Assembly: GCF_014189535.1 (NCBI RefSeq)
Contig: NZ_CP050308.1
Coordinates: 3,399,001 to 3,463,000 of the forward strand
Length of the DNA stretch: 64,000 nt
Origin: Rhizobium lusitanum
Lineage (GTDB): Bacteria > Pseudomonadota > Alphaproteobacteria > Rhizobiales > Rhizobiaceae
Direction of reading: 5' to 3'
Under the pieces are notes generated by a model. It made no database searches. It had not been told where the DNA came from and saw only the letters and a program-made list of their open reading frames with translations. A program made the translations under genes and the position numbers. Each line of letters begins with the position of its first letter. The first letter of the stretch is position 1. Shown one piece after another: positions 48,631 to 59,221 of this stretch.

Positions 48631-48818
48631 TGTCGCGCAATGATCTGTCTTTAGGGCAAGCAACCGCTCCCCATGCAATTCTGACGATAATTTAACCTCT
48701 CCGTCTTCTCCAGGTCACAATTCTTTGAAGAAAGTTGGTCAACCGTGCCTTGTTAGCGGCAACTAGCCGTTATATCGCAATGGACCATTCACAGACCTCT
48801 TTAACGACGGGTGACTCT

Positions 48819-49556
48819 ATGCCGATGTCCGACATGCTCTTGACCAAACGCCACCTGCTGGGTGGCAGCGCCGTTGCTGCCCTCTCGGTGACGTTCGCTG
48901 CCTTTGCCGACACGGCATCCGCTGCCAACGCCACGACGGTCGGCGGCGCGCAGGAGACCACTGCCTCAGGTTCCTCGCCGGAGGATGAAATTCCGTCGGC
49001 AGATGGCAGCGTCGATATGAACGAAGTGCTGAAGCCCGGCTCCCTGCCGGAAATCGCGCTCGGCAAGGAAGATGCTCCGGTTAAGATCGTCGAATACATG
49101 TCGCTGACCTGCCCGCACTGCGCGCATTTCGCCGTCAATACTTTCGAGACGATCAAGCAGAAATACGTCGACACGGGCAAGGTTCGCTTCATCATCCGCG
49201 AATTCCCGTTCGATCCGCGCGCCGCCGCTGCCTTCATGCTCGCGCGTTGCGCGCCGCAGGAACAGTACATGCCAATGGTCGAAATGCTGTTCAAGCAGCA
49301 GATCGCCTGGGCGTCCCCTGACGTCGATGGCCGTGCCGCACTGCTGCAAATGTCGAAACTTGCAGGTTTTACTGAGGATAGCTTTACGAAGTGCTTGACG
49401 AACCAGAAGCTTCTGGATGATGTCAACTCAGTTAGGGAACGTGCAGCCAAGGACTTCGGCGTCAACGCGACGCCGACCTTCCTGATCAATGGCAAGCGTT
49501 ACGCAGGAGACATGTCGGTTGGTGCCATGTCGAAGCTTATCGACAGCCTTCTCTGA
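48819..49556 (+). CDS. DsbA family thiol-disulfide oxidoreductase
   Basis: A 245-residue periplasmic thioredoxin-fold oxidoreductase. A Tat-like or Sec signal sequence (LLTKRHLLGGSAVAALSV then cleavage near TASA) is followed by the CPHC active site in SLTCPHCAHF, the helical insert, and the cis-proline loop NATPTFLING. ATG 48819 or 48780 are possible starts. It likely forms disulfides in secreted proteins. Terminator at 49576. Confidence 0.9.
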   Translation: MPMSDMLLTKRHLLGGSAVAALSVTFAAFADTASAANATTVGGAQETTASGSSPEDEIPSADGSVDMNEVLKPGSLPEIALGKEDAPVKIVEYMSLTCPHCAHFAVNTFETIKQKYVDTGKVRFIIREFPFDPRAAAAFMLARCAPQEQYMPMVEMLFKQQIAWASPDVDGRAALLQMSKLAGFTEDSFTKCLTNQKLLDDVNSVRERAAKDFGVNATPTFLINGKRYAGDMSVGAMSKLIDSLL

Positions 49557-49575
49557 TCCGCGCATTTTGCAAATG

Positions 49576-49610
49576 GCGGGCGGCGGGGAAACCTGCGCGC
49601 CCGCTTTTTA
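49576..49610 (+). terminator. Rho-independent terminator after the dsbA-like gene
   Basis: GCGGGCG (49576-49582) pairs with CGCCCGC (49598-49604), followed by TTTTTA. Confidence 0.75.
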
Positions 49611-49612
49611 TT

Positions 49613-49735
49613 ACCTCCCCCTTGAGGGGGGAGGTCGCGCGATACGCGCGGGTGGGGGGTGATTTTTGGGGTGAACAAATGATCACCCCACCCCGGACCT
49701 TTGGTCCGACCCTCCCCCCTCAAGGGGAGGGTGGA
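49613..49735. repeat. Long imperfect palindrome before smc
   Basis: A 123-base region in which ACCTCCCCCTTGAGGGGGGAGG (left) pairs with CCCTCCCCCCTCAAGGGGAGGG (right), and GGGTGGGGGGTGAT pairs with ATCACCCCACCC further in. Such C/G-run palindromes occur repeatedly in rhizobial intergenic regions. It ends about 10 bases before the smc start and may affect its expression. Confidence 0.6.
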
Positions 49736-49744
49736 GATCAGCCC

Positions 49745-52700
49745 ATGAAGTTCAACAGGCTTCGTGTTGTCGGCTTCAAATCCTTCGTGGAGCCGGCTGA
49801 ATTCGTCATCGAGCGCGGTTTGACCGGCGTCGTCGGCCCGAACGGCTGCGGCAAGTCGAACCTTGTCGAGGCGCTGCGCTGGGTGATGGGCGAGAATTCC
49901 TACAAGAACATGCGTGCCTCCGGCATGGACGACGTCATCTTCTCCGGCTCCGGCAATCGCCCGGCGCGCAACACGGCGGAAGTTGGCCTCTATCTCGACA
50001 ACAGCGACCGCACCGCCCCCGCCGCTTTCAACGACAGCGACGAAATCCAGGTCACCCGCCGCATCGAGCGCGAGCAGGGCTCGCTCTACCGCATTAATGG
50101 CAAGGAAGCCCGCGCCAAGGATGTGCAGCTGCTGTTTGCCGATGCCTCCACCGGCGCACGCTCGCCGTCCATGGTCGGTCAGGGGCGTATCGGTGAGCTA
50201 ATCCAGGCAAAGCCCCAGGCCCGCCGCCAGCTTCTCGAAGAAGCGGCCGGCATTTCCGGCCTGCATTCGCGCCGCCATGAGGCGGAACTGCGCCTGCGCG
50301 CAGCCGAAGGTAATCTTGAGCGTCTTGATGACGTGACGTCGCAGCTCGAAAGCCAGATCGAGAGCCTGAAGCGTCAGGCCCGTCAGGCCAACCGTTTCAA
50401 GACGCTCTCCGCCGATATTCGCGCCCGCGAGGCGATGCTGCTGCATATCCACTGGGTGCAGGCCAAGGAGGCGGAAGCGGAGGCTGATAGCGGCCTCAAC
50501 CGGGCAACCGTCCTGGTCGCCGAAAAGGCGCAGCTGCAGATGGAGGCGGCAAAGGCGCAAGGCATTGCCAGCTTCAAGCTGCCGGAACTGCGTGAAGACG
50601 AGGCGAAGGCCGCAGCCGCGCTGCAACGACTGCAGTTTGCCCGTGCCCAGCTGGAAGAGGATGCCAACCGTATCCTGCGCCGTCGCGATGAGCTGACCCG
50701 TCGGTTGGCGCAACTGGGCGAGGATATCCGTCGTGAAGAGCGTCTTGTCGCCGACAACGCCGCGATTCTCGCCAAGCTCGACGGGGAGGAGGCCGATATT
50801 GCCGATATCCTCGCCGATTCCGGCCGGCTCGCCGAGGAGACGCGCGAGGCTTTCGAGGAAGCAGCTTCCAAGCTCGCCGATAGCGAACGTATTTTTACCG
50901 CGCTGACGGCGGAGCGTGCCGAGGCCGCAGCCGTACGCAACCAGCTGGAGCGCGCCATTCGCGATCTTGCCGATCGCAAGATGCGCCTGGAACGTCAGAT
51001 GGACGAGGCGAACCGTGAGCTTTCCGCTATCGATGAGAAGATGGCGGTTCTGCCGGACCCCGGCGAAAAGCGCGATATGGTCGAAACGGCCGAAGGCGTC
51101 GTTGCCGATGCCGAGGCGGCAATCCAGCTTGTCGAGACGGCTCTTGCCAAGGCCCGCGAGACCGAAGCTCTATCGCGCGCACCGGCCGATCAGGCCCGCT
51201 CGCGGCTGAATGCCTTGGAAACGGAAGCGCGCACGATCTCCAAAATGCTGGCAGCGGGCGCCGCCTCCGGCACCTTCGCGCCGGTTGCCGAAGAGCTGCG
51301 TGTCGATCGCGGCTTCGAGACCGCGATTGGCGCAGCGCTCGGTGATGATCTGGAATCACCACTGGATCCGCAGGCACCCGCGTACTGGTCGGACAATGGC
51401 AGCGGCACTGCCGATCCCGCCTTGCCGGAAGGCGTGAAGCCGCTGATTTCCCATGTCGGCGCGCCGGCTGCCTTGACGCGGCGTTTGCGCCAGATCGGGC
51501 TTGTCGCTGCCGGGGATGCCCTGCGCCTCATGCCGACATTGAAGCCGGGACAGCGGCTTGTGACCAAGGAAGGCGCCGTCTATCGCTGGGACGGCCATGT
51601 GACCGGCGCGGATGCGCCAAGTGCTGCCGCCTTACGGCTGGCGCAGAAAAACCGTCTTGCCGAGCTTGAGGCCGAAGCTGAACTCGCGCGCGATGTCCTG
51701 CTCGAAGCGGAAGAACGTCTGGCAGCGGCCGGCGAAACGATCCGGTCAGAAGAAGGCCGCCTTGCCGTCGCCCGCGATGCCAGCCGGCTTGCCGCCCGCC
51801 ATCTCGCGGAGGCCCGCGAGACCCTGGTTGCGGCCGAACGTGCCTCCGGCGATCTGATCCGCCGCCGGGATGTTGTCACGGAGGCCGCCAGCCAGCTGCA
51901 GGCGCAGATGGAAGAGTTGACGGTGCAGGATGAAAATGCCCGCATCGAGCTGGAAGACGCGCCCGATCTGACGGCCATCGACCTCAAGCTGCGCGATCAG
52001 CAGGTAGAGGTTGCGACCGATCGCGGTGTACTGGCCGAGGCCCGCGCCCGTCATGAGGGATTGAACCGGGAAAACGAAGCCCGACAGCGCCGCATCCTGG
52101 CGATCCAGCAGGAGCGTGACGGTTGGCACCAGCGCGCCGCCAGCGCCGAGGAACATATCCAGACGCTGCGCGACCGCGAGGAAGAGGCGCGCGATGAAGC
52201 CGCCGAGCTTGACCTCGCCCCGGATGAATTTGACGACAAGCGCCGCGCGCTGATGAATGAGTTGCAAAAGGCCGAGGAAGCCCGTCGCGTCGCGGCCGAC
52301 CGTTTGGCTGAGGCGGAAATCGTACAGCGCGACGCCGACCGGCAAGCCACGACGGCCCTGTCCGAACTGGCGGAAAGCCGCGAAAAGCGCGGGCGCGTCG
52401 AGGAACGACTGGTGTCGGCCCGCGAGCGCCGGCAGGAGAGCGAATTGCGTATCCGCCAGGCGCTCAATATCGAGCCGCACGAGGCGCTGCGGCTCAGCGG
52501 ACTTGCCGTGATGCAGGATATTCCCGATCTGCGCGAAGTCGAGCGCGAGCTGGAGCGGCTGAAGATTGAGCGCGAGCGCCTGGGTGCCGTCAACCTGCGA
52601 GCCGAGGAAGAAAGCAAGGAGCTGACCGAACGGTTGCAGGCCTTGATCAAGGAGCGCGACGATGTCATCGACGCCATCCGTAAGCTGCGCGGCGCGATCC

Positions 52701-53206
52701 AGAGCCTCAACCGCGAGGGCCGGGAACGGCTGATCGCCGCTTTCGATATCGTCAATGTGCAATTTCAGCGGTTGTTCACCCACCTCTTCGGCGGTGGCAC
52801 GGCCGAGCTGCAGCTGATTGAATCCGACGATCCGCTGGAAGCGGGCCTCGAAATCCTTGCCCGCCCGCCGGGCAAGAAGCCGCAGACCATGACGCTGCTT
52901 TCCGGCGGCGAGCAGGCGCTGACGGCAATGGCGCTGATCTTTGCCGTCTTCCTCACCAATCCGGCGCCGATCTGCGTGTTGGACGAAGTGGACGCACCGC
53001 TCGACGACCACAATGTCGAGCGCTACTGCAATCTGATGGATGAGATGTCCGCCTCGACCGAGACACGCTTCGTGGTCATCACCCACAATCCCATCACCAT
53101 GGCGCGCATGGACCGTCTCTTCGGCGTCACCATGGCTGAACAGGGCGTTTCCCAGCTGGTCTCCGTCGATCTGCAGACCGCCGAGCGGTTGCGGGAAATA
53201 GCTTGA
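49745..53206 (+). CDS. smc: Chromosome segregation protein SMC
   Basis: SMC with ScpA/ScpB shapes the chromosome and moves along it. The 1153-residue protein has the N-terminal ATPase head with Walker A GPNGCGKSN (residues 31-39), two long coiled-coil arms (about 170-500 and 680-1000) around a hinge (about 500-660), and the C-terminal signature TLLSGGEQALTAMAL (about residue 1052) and Walker B CVLDEVDAPLDD (about 1080). Start at ATG 49745; the frame is open upstream over the repeat. scpA and scpB are not in this window. Confidence 0.97.
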   Translation: MKFNRLRVVGFKSFVEPAEFVIERGLTGVVGPNGCGKSNLVEALRWVMGENSYKNMRASGMDDVIFSGSGNRPARNTAEVGLYLDNSDRTAPAAFNDSDEIQVTRRIEREQGSLYRINGKEARAKDVQLLFADASTGARSPSMVGQGRIGELIQAKPQARRQLLEEAAGISGLHSRRHEAELRLRAAEGNLERLDDVTSQLESQIESLKRQARQANRFKTLSADIRAREAMLLHIHWVQAKEAEAEADSGLNRATVLVAEKAQLQMEAAKAQGIASFKLPELREDEAKAAAALQRLQFARAQLEEDANRILRRRDELTRRLAQLGEDIRREERLVADNAAILAKLDGEEADIADILADSGRLAEETREAFEEAASKLADSERIFTALTAERAEAAAVRNQLERAIRDLADRKMRLERQMDEANRELSAIDEKMAVLPDPGEKRDMVETAEGVVADAEAAIQLVETALAKARETEALSRAPADQARSRLNALETEARTISKMLAAGAASGTFAPVAEELRVDRGFETAIGAALGDDLESPLDPQAPAYWSDNGSGTADPALPEGVKPLISHVGAPAALTRRLRQIGLVAAGDALRLMPTLKPGQRLVTKEGAVYRWDGHVTGADAPSAAALRLAQKNRLAELEAEAELARDVLLEAEERLAAAGETIRSEEGRLAVARDASRLAARHLAEARETLVAAERASGDLIRRRDVVTEAASQLQAQMEELTVQDENARIELEDAPDLTAIDLKLRDQQVEVATDRGVLAEARARHEGLNRENEARQRRILAIQQERDGWHQRAASAEEHIQTLRDREEEARDEAAELDLAPDEFDDKRRALMNELQKAEEARRVAADRLAEAEIVQRDADRQATTALSELAESREKRGRVEERLVSARERRQESELRIRQALNIEPHEALRLSGLAVMQDIPDLREVERELERLKIERERLGAVNLRAEEESKELTERLQALIKERDDVIDAIRKLRGAIQSLNREGRERLIAAFDIVNVQFQRLFTHLFGGGTAELQLIESDDPLEAGLEILARPPGKKPQTMTLLSGGEQALTAMALIFAVFLTNPAPICVLDEVDAPLDDHNVERYCNLMDEMSASTETRFVVITHNPITMARMDRLFGVTMAEQGVSQLVSVDLQTAERLREIA

Positions 53207-53346
53207 GCGCTGCCCCTGACTGGAAAGCGGGAAAACTGTTTCCATATCGACAAGAAATTGCCGCTTCGGCTGCCGTACAGCCACAAAGCGTGCTAGATTT
53301 ATTTTCTATCAATAATACGTGGCGCTGAACCGCCCGGAAGGGAAGC

Positions 53347-54672
53347 ATGTCTGGGTCTGATGGCAGTATTTTCGATATTCTCGGAATACTCGCTGTATTG
53401 TTTCTCGTGGCAGCCAATGGATTCTTTGTCGCCGCCGAGTTTTCTCTGGTCTCCGTACGACGCAATCGCGTGACTGAGCTTGTCGCCGAAGGGCGGACGA
53501 ACTCCAAGGCGCTGCAAAAGGCGGTCGACAATCTCGACGCCAATCTCGCCGCCACTCAGCTCGGCATCACGATTTCCTCGCTTGCGCTTGGCTGGGTCGG
53601 TGAGCCGGCACTCGCCCATCTCCTCGAGCCGCTTCTGGCTTTTCTGCCCGGCTCCTGGGCTGCCGCCGGATCGCACGCCGTCGCGGTTGCAATTTCCTTC
53701 ATCATCATCACCGCCCTGCATATCGTGCTGGGCGAACTCGCGCCAAAAAGCCTGGCATTGCAGCGCAGCGAAGGCACGGCCTTGAGCGTCGTACGGCCGC
53801 TCGGCCTCTTCCTCTTCCTGCTTCGCCCGGCAATCATGATGCTGAACGGTCTCGGCAATCTGGTCCTGCGCCTTTTCGGCCTGCGGCCGGGCACTGGCGA
53901 AGGCTCGCTGCATTCGCCGGCGGAGATCAAGCTTCTGGTCGCCCAAAGCCAGGAGGCTGGCCTCCTCGAGCAGGCGCAGCAGGATCTGGTCGAACGTGTC
54001 TTCAACATCGGCGATCGGGATGTTTCAGACATCATGACGCCACGGCTGGAGGTCGATTGGATCGATGCCGACGACACGCCCGAGGAAATACAGAAAACCA
54101 TCCGGGAAAGCCGTTTCGAACAGCTTCTCGTCAGTCGCGGATCGATCGACGAGCCGATCGGCATGGTGTTGAAGAAGGATCTCCTCGATCAGCTTCTGAA
54201 CGGCAAGCCGCTCGATCCGATGGCGGTCATTCGCCAGCCGCTGATCGTCCACGAAGCGACCGCCGTCTTCAAGGTGCTGGAAAGCTTCAAGCGCGCACCC
54301 GTGCGCCTCGCCATGGTCATCGATGAATATGGCAGCCTGGAGGGGATCGTCACCCAGACAGACCTCTTGGAAGCCATTGCTGGCGACCTGCCCGACATGG
54401 AAAACGAGAGCCCGGATGTCGTCGAGCGCGCCGATGGTTCGCTCTTGATGGAAGGCATGATGCCGGCCTACGACGCTTTCGAACGGCTTGGCCTGCGCGA
54501 TCGCTCGGAAGACAGCAACTTCCACACGCTCGCCGGCTTCGCGCTCTATCATCTGGGCCATCTGCCGGACGTGGGCGAAAGCTTCACGTTCGACGGCTGG
54601 CACTTCGAGATCATCGACCTGGACGGCATGCGGATCGATAAGATATTGGCGCGGCGGGAGCTGGGGGCTTAA
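53347..54672 (+). CDS. CNNM/CorC-type membrane protein (hemolysin family)
   Basis: A 441-residue protein: a CNNM (DUF21) transmembrane domain (about residues 1-195) with AANGFFVAAEFSLVSVRRNR, two CBS domains (about 210-340, with EYGSLEGIVTQTDLLE) and a CorC_HlyC C-terminal domain. These proteins take part in magnesium or cobalt efflux; the old hemolysin name is historical. Single-gene unit downstream of smc. Confidence 0.92.
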   Translation: MSGSDGSIFDILGILAVLFLVAANGFFVAAEFSLVSVRRNRVTELVAEGRTNSKALQKAVDNLDANLAATQLGITISSLALGWVGEPALAHLLEPLLAFLPGSWAAAGSHAVAVAISFIIITALHIVLGELAPKSLALQRSEGTALSVVRPLGLFLFLLRPAIMMLNGLGNLVLRLFGLRPGTGEGSLHSPAEIKLLVAQSQEAGLLEQAQQDLVERVFNIGDRDVSDIMTPRLEVDWIDADDTPEEIQKTIRESRFEQLLVSRGSIDEPIGMVLKKDLLDQLLNGKPLDPMAVIRQPLIVHEATAVFKVLESFKRAPVRLAMVIDEYGSLEGIVTQTDLLEAIAGDLPDMENESPDVVERADGSLLMEGMMPAYDAFERLGLRDRSEDSNFHTLAGFALYHLGHLPDVGESFTFDGWHFEIIDLDGMRIDKILARRELGA

Positions 54673-54686
54673 TTACCCATTTGGGG

Positions 54687-55022
54687 TCATTTTGGTTGCG
54701 TTGACGCCGGATCGCTGGGCTTAGCCTTGAATGGCGCGACCTCGATCTCTCCTTCTCGCTTTCGAGTTTGAGCAATGTCGTAGCTATTCTGCATTCGCAT
54801 CAGCGTATCCATGGATACGCCGAACGCCTTTTCGATCCTGAGAGCCATCTCCGGCGAAAGATGCGCTCGTTCGTTGAGAAGCGTGGAGAGGGCCGGGCGC
54901 GTGACGCCGAGCGCCTTGGCGGCGTCGGTGACGGAAAGCCCAAGAGCCTCGATGATCTCGCTTTTGACAAAGCCGCCGGGATGGGCGGGGTTTTTCATGC
55001 GGATGCCCTGTATAGCGTTCAT
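54687..55022 (-). CDS. higA: HigA-type antitoxin
   Basis: A 111-residue Xre-family antitoxin: MNAIQGIRMKNPAHPGGFVK, then the helix-turn-helix LSVTDAAKALGVTRPALSTLLNER. The structure fits the HigA branch of VapI. ATG 55022 is behind GGAGGTGGTC. It follows the toxin, the usual order for HigBA. Confidence 0.88.
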   Translation of the reverse strand: MNAIQGIRMKNPAHPGGFVKSEIIEALGLSVTDAAKALGVTRPALSTLLNERAHLSPEMALRIEKAFGVSMDTLMRMQNSYDIAQTRKREGEIEVAPFKAKPSDPASTQPK

Positions 55023-55031
55023 GACCACCTC

Positions 55032-55322
55032 CTAGTGATAGTCTTCATAATCGAGGTCGATGATCTCAATTTCCGTCCGTTCTATTCGAAACGTCAATCG
55101 CCAGTTTTTCGTGACAAACAGGCTCCATGTGCCCTTGCGGTCGCCAGTCAATTGATGAGCTTTCCAACTCGGAACCGTCCGTAACTCCTCTTCCTGCTCC
55201 ATGTCCTGAAGGAAAGAGATAATTCGCCGCAGCTTCGGTACGAAGGCGGATTGCAGGCCTGACGCATCATCTTCCTCGATGAAGCGGCGTAGCCCTTTAT
55301 GGATCACGTTTCTGATCTTCAT
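55032..55322 (-). CDS. higB: HigB-type toxin
   Basis: A 96-residue RelE-superfamily toxin: LRRFIEEDDASGLQ, the HQLTGDRKGTWSLFVTKNWR core and the final LDYEDYH. HigB cuts mRNA at the ribosome. Intact and directly ahead of higA. Confidence 0.88.
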   Translation of the reverse strand: MKIRNVIHKGLRRFIEEDDASGLQSAFVPKLRRIISFLQDMEQEEELRTVPSWKAHQLTGDRKGTWSLFVTKNWRLTFRIERTEIEIIDLDYEDYH

Positions 55323-55504
55323 GGTTTTAGATAGTAAATGCTTCGTATTGCGTCAAGTTACGCTTTACGAAATTTCTGCGGCAGGCACGGTTTTAAGGAT
55401 CATGATCCCATATTTATGGTGCAGCGCAACAATTTGCCGCATTTGTCGATTTTCTTTTCCGTCTCAATGAATTAAGTTCAACTTTAGGAGTTGGGCGGGG
55501 GAAA

Positions 55505-58170
55505 ATGACCAAGTGGGTTTATACATTCGGCGATGGGAAGGCCGAGGGTCGCGCTAAGGATTATGAGCGGCTCGGGGGAAGGGTGCCAATCTTGCTGAAA
55601 TGTGCAGCCTTGGCTTGCCGGTTCCGCCTGGCCTGACGATCATCAGCGAGGCCTGCGCTTTCTATTACAAGAACGGCCGCAGCGTTTCGGATGAGCTGAA
55701 ACCGCAGGTTATGCAGGGTCTGAAGCAGATGGAAGCGATCACCGGGCGAAAGTTCGGCGATGTCGAGCGGCCGTTGCTCGTCTCCGTACGCTCCGGCGGC
55801 CGTGCCTCCATGCCCGGCATGATGGACACCGTCCTCAATCTCGGCCTCAACGATGCCACGGTGCAGGCCCTCGGCCACGATGCCGGTGATGCCCGCTTTG
55901 CCTGGGACAGCTACCGCCGCTTCATCCAGATGTATGCCGATGTCGTCATGGGTCTCGACAACGAGGTTTTTGAGGAGATCCTGGAGGACGAGAAGGCTCG
56001 CCTCGGGCATGAATTCGACACTGATCTTTCCGCCGTCGAATGGCAGCATGTGGTCTCGCTCTACAAGACCGTCATCGAAGAGGAACTCGGCGAGGCCTTC
56101 CCGCAGGAGCCGGAAGTGCAGCTGTGGGGCGCGGTTGGCGCCGTCTTTTCCAGCTGGATGAACCCGCGCGCCGTCACCTATCGCCATCTGCACAATATTC
56201 CCGAAGCCTGGGGCACCGCGGTCAATATCCAGGCCATGGTCTTCGGCAATCTCGGCAATTCATCGGCCACCGGCGTCGCCTTCACCCGCAATCCCTCGAC
56301 CGGCGAGAAGGAGCTTTACGGCGAATTCCTCGTCAACGCGCAAGGCGAAGATGTCGTTGCCGGCATTCGCACGCCGCAGAGCATCACCGAGGCTGCCCGC
56401 ATCGCCTCCGGCTATGAGCGGCCGTCGATGGAAAAGCTGATGCCGGAAGCCTTTGCCGAATTCCGCCGCATCTGCACCGAGCTTGAAAACCACTATCGCG
56501 ACATGCAGGATCTGGAATTCACCATCGAGCGCGGCAAGCTCTGGATGCTGCAGACCCGCGCCGGCAAGCGCACCACCAAGGCGGCGATGAAGATCGCGGT
56601 CGACATGGTCGACGAAGGCGTGATCACTGAGGACGAGGCCGTCGCGCGCATCGAGCCATCGACCCTCGACCAGCTTCTGCATCCGACCATCGACCCGCGC
56701 GTTCATCGCGAGGTCATTGGCTCCGGCCTGCCGGCCTCTCCCGGGGCTGCCACCGGCGAGATTGTCTTTACCGCCGAAGAGGCGATCGCTGCCGAGGAAG
56801 AGGGCCGCAAGGTCATCCTCGTGCGGATCGAGACCAGCCCGGAAGATATTCACGGCATGCATGCCGCCGAGGGGATCCTCACCACGCGCGGCGGCATGAC
56901 CAGCCACGCGGCGGTCGTCGCGCGCGGCATGGGCCTTCCCTGCGTCGTCGGCGCCGGCACCATGCGCCTCGACCTGCGCAACGAAAAGCTGATCGGCATC
57001 GGCATTACCCTGAAGAAGGGCGACGTCATCACTATAGACGGTTCCGCCGGTCAGGTGCTGAAGGGTGAGGTGCAGATGATCCAGCCGGAACTCTCCGGCG
57101 ATTTCGGCCGCATCATGGCCTGGGCTGACCGTTCGCGGCGCATGACGGTGCGCACCAATGCGGATACGCCCGCTGATGCGCGCGCCGCCCGTGCTTTCGG
57201 CGCCGAAGGCATCGGCCTTTGCCGCACGGAGCATATGTTCTTCGAGGGCGATCGCATCCATGTGATGCGCGAGATGATTCTCGCGGAGGGCGAGGAGGGT
57301 CGCCGCGCCGCGCTCGCCAAGCTTTTGCCGATGCAGCGTCTCGATTTCACCGCCCTGTTCACCATCATGCACGGCTTGCCGGTGACCATCCGCTTGCTCG
57401 ATCCGCCCTTGCACGAGTTCTTGCCGAAGACGGACGAGGAGATCGCCGAGGTCGCCGGTATCATGGGTATGGAGCCGGCCATCTTGCGCCAGCGCGTCGA
57501 TGCGCTGCACGAGTTCAATCCCATGCTCGGCCATCGCGGTTGCCGGCTGGCGATTTCCTATCCCGAAATTGTTGAGATGCAGGCTCGCGCCATTTTCGAG
57601 GCGGCGGTTGCCGCCGCAAAGGAGACGGGTGCGGCGGTGGTTCCGGAAATTATGGTGCCGCTGGTCGGCCTGCGCTCGGAACTCGACTACGTCAAGGCGC
57701 GCATCGACGAGGTGGCCGGCGCCGTCATGACCGAAGCCGGGATGAAGATCGATTATCTCGTCGGCACGATGATCGAGCTGCCGCGCGCCGCCCTTCGTGC
57801 CCATATCATCGCCGAGGCCGCCGAATTCTTCTCCTTCGGCACCAACGATCTGACGCAAACCACCTTCGGCATGTCGCGCGACGATGCCGCCGCCTTCATT
57901 CCGACCTACCAGCGCAAAGGCATCATCGAGCACGATCCCTTCATCTCGCTGGATTTCGATGGTGTGGGGGAGTTGATCCGCATCGCCACCGAGCGCGGCC
58001 GCCGCACCCGCAACGACATGAAGCTCGGCATTTGTGGCGAGCATGGTGGCGACCCGGCCTCGATCCATTTCTGCGAGGAGATCGGGCTGGACTACGTGTC
58101 CTGCTCGCCCTTCCGCGTGCCGATCGCGAGACTCGCGGCGGCGCAGGCGGCTATCAAGGCCAGGATCTGA
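55505..58170 (+). CDS. ppdK: Pyruvate, phosphate dikinase, with apparent frameshift near the start
   Basis: PpdK interconverts pyruvate and PEP with ATP and phosphate. The C-terminal 856 codons in frame from 55600 are complete: MCSLGLPVPPGLTII, phospho-histidine region GMTSHAAVVARGMG, and the PEP-binding CGEHGGDP. The N-terminus, MTKWVYTFGDGKAEGR from ATG 55505, is in a different frame: adding one G to the GGGGG run at 55574-55578 joins the two and gives the expected LGGKGANLAEMCSLG. This implies an under-called base or a real -1 mutation. See the homopolymer finding. Total length then about 888 residues. Confidence 0.9.
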
Positions 58171-58183
58171 CGTTCAAGCGACA

Positions 58184-58207
58184 GGCGGCGCGACGATCAG
58201 CGCCGCC
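58184..58207. terminator. Hairpin at the ppdK 3' end
   Basis: GGCGGCGC (58184-58191) pairs with GCGCCGCC (58200-58207), just after the ppdK stop and across the stop of the convergent lipoprotein gene. Confidence 0.6.
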
Positions 58208-58472
58208 AGTAGCCGCGATGGCGATAGTAACCCGGGCCGATGACATAGGGCGGTCCCCAGAAGAAGTCATCATTGCTTTCCATGAAGGCGCGCTGGTCCG
58301 CGCGGCGGCTCAGATCCTGGTTCATCATGCAGTTCGCGTAGTTCTGCGTGCCGGGCCGAAAGCCGTAGCCGCTGCATTTCGACTGGTCCCCCGCTCTGAT
58401 CTCTTCCGCAGTCTGGCAACCGGATAGGAGCAAACCTGTGACGACGAGGAGGAGTGCGGGAGAAATACGCAT
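58197..58472 (-). CDS. Small putative lipoprotein
   Basis: A 91-residue protein: lipoprotein signal MRISPALLLVVTGLLLSGC (lipobox cysteine 19), then a short soluble part with CSGYGFRPGTQNYANC and a Tyr/Gly/Arg-rich C-terminus. ATG 58472 fits the signal peptide. Such small lipoproteins are common in rhizobia; function unknown. Confidence 0.72.
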   Translation of the reverse strand: MRISPALLLVVTGLLLSGCQTAEEIRAGDQSKCSGYGFRPGTQNYANCMMNQDLSRRADQRAFMESNDDFFWGPPYVIGPGYYRHRGYWRR

Positions 58473-58562
58473 GGCCTGATGTCCTGAATAGAGAGATATG
58501 CCAGCGGAAATTATAGCGCCGCTCGGCAAGGCGCGAAAGACATATCGCACTGTTGAAGCCGT

Positions 58563-59006
58563 TCAGGCGGCGTCATCCAGTCTTTCTGGCAGGCGTTGCA
58601 GCAGATCGACGAAGGCGTCGGTGAAGCTCAGCAGGTGCTCGGTTTCTTCACTCGGCTCCAGCACGCGAATTTCCGCGCCGTCCAGGTCGAGCGCCGCGAA
58701 GATGATACGCATGTTCTCTCCGCCCTCCGGGATCCACAGAACGGCCAGCCGACGGTACTCCGATATCAGTCCGGTGGCCGGAAGATCGAACAGGAGCTCG
58801 CCGCCGACAGCTTTGGCGGCTGTTCGCACCGCTTCGCAAAATCCTGCTTCCCCACCGGAGAAACCGTCGAGCGAAAGCTCCAGTTCCAGCAGTTCGAGCG
58901 GCAGGGCAGGCTCGGCGGCAATGTCGGCCATGTTGGCTGCTGCAGGCGACGGCTTGGCGGCGATGTCTGGCGATTGCGTCGTTCCCATCTCCTCAAGTCC
59001 TTTCAT
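58563..59006 (-). CDS. Hypothetical protein
   Basis: A 147-residue acidic cytosolic protein with no signal or membrane segment. FDLPATGLISEYRRLAVLWIPEG and LLSFTDAFVDLLQRLPERL give it a regular alpha/beta pattern, but I recognise no family. ATG 59006 is preceded by a weak site; ATG 58988 behind GAGGAG is an alternative start. Confidence 0.62.
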   Translation of the reverse strand: MKGLEEMGTTQSPDIAAKPSPAAANMADIAAEPALPLELLELELSLDGFSGGEAGFCEAVRTAAKAVGGELLFDLPATGLISEYRRLAVLWIPEGGENMRIIFAALDLDGAEIRVLEPSEETEHLLSFTDAFVDLLQRLPERLDDAA

Positions 59007-59221
59007 AGCCACGGTAAAACACGAAAATCATCGCCTTTTTCGGAATTTAAGCAAGTACTCACGTTTTTGTGCTAGGCGACATCAAATCGGCTTGCAGTCG
59101 AAGCTTGTTTATCAGCGCTGCGACATCCGATTTATTTTCGCCGTTTCTTGCTCTAAACATGGGATCAGCCCTAGGGATTCGGTTCATCCGCTTTCCGATC
59201 CGACGCGCCGACGAGCCCTTG

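Noticed and set aside
56260..58068. 602-codon minus-strand open frame within ppdK
   Set aside because: It is antisense of conserved PpdK sequence and has no signature of its own.
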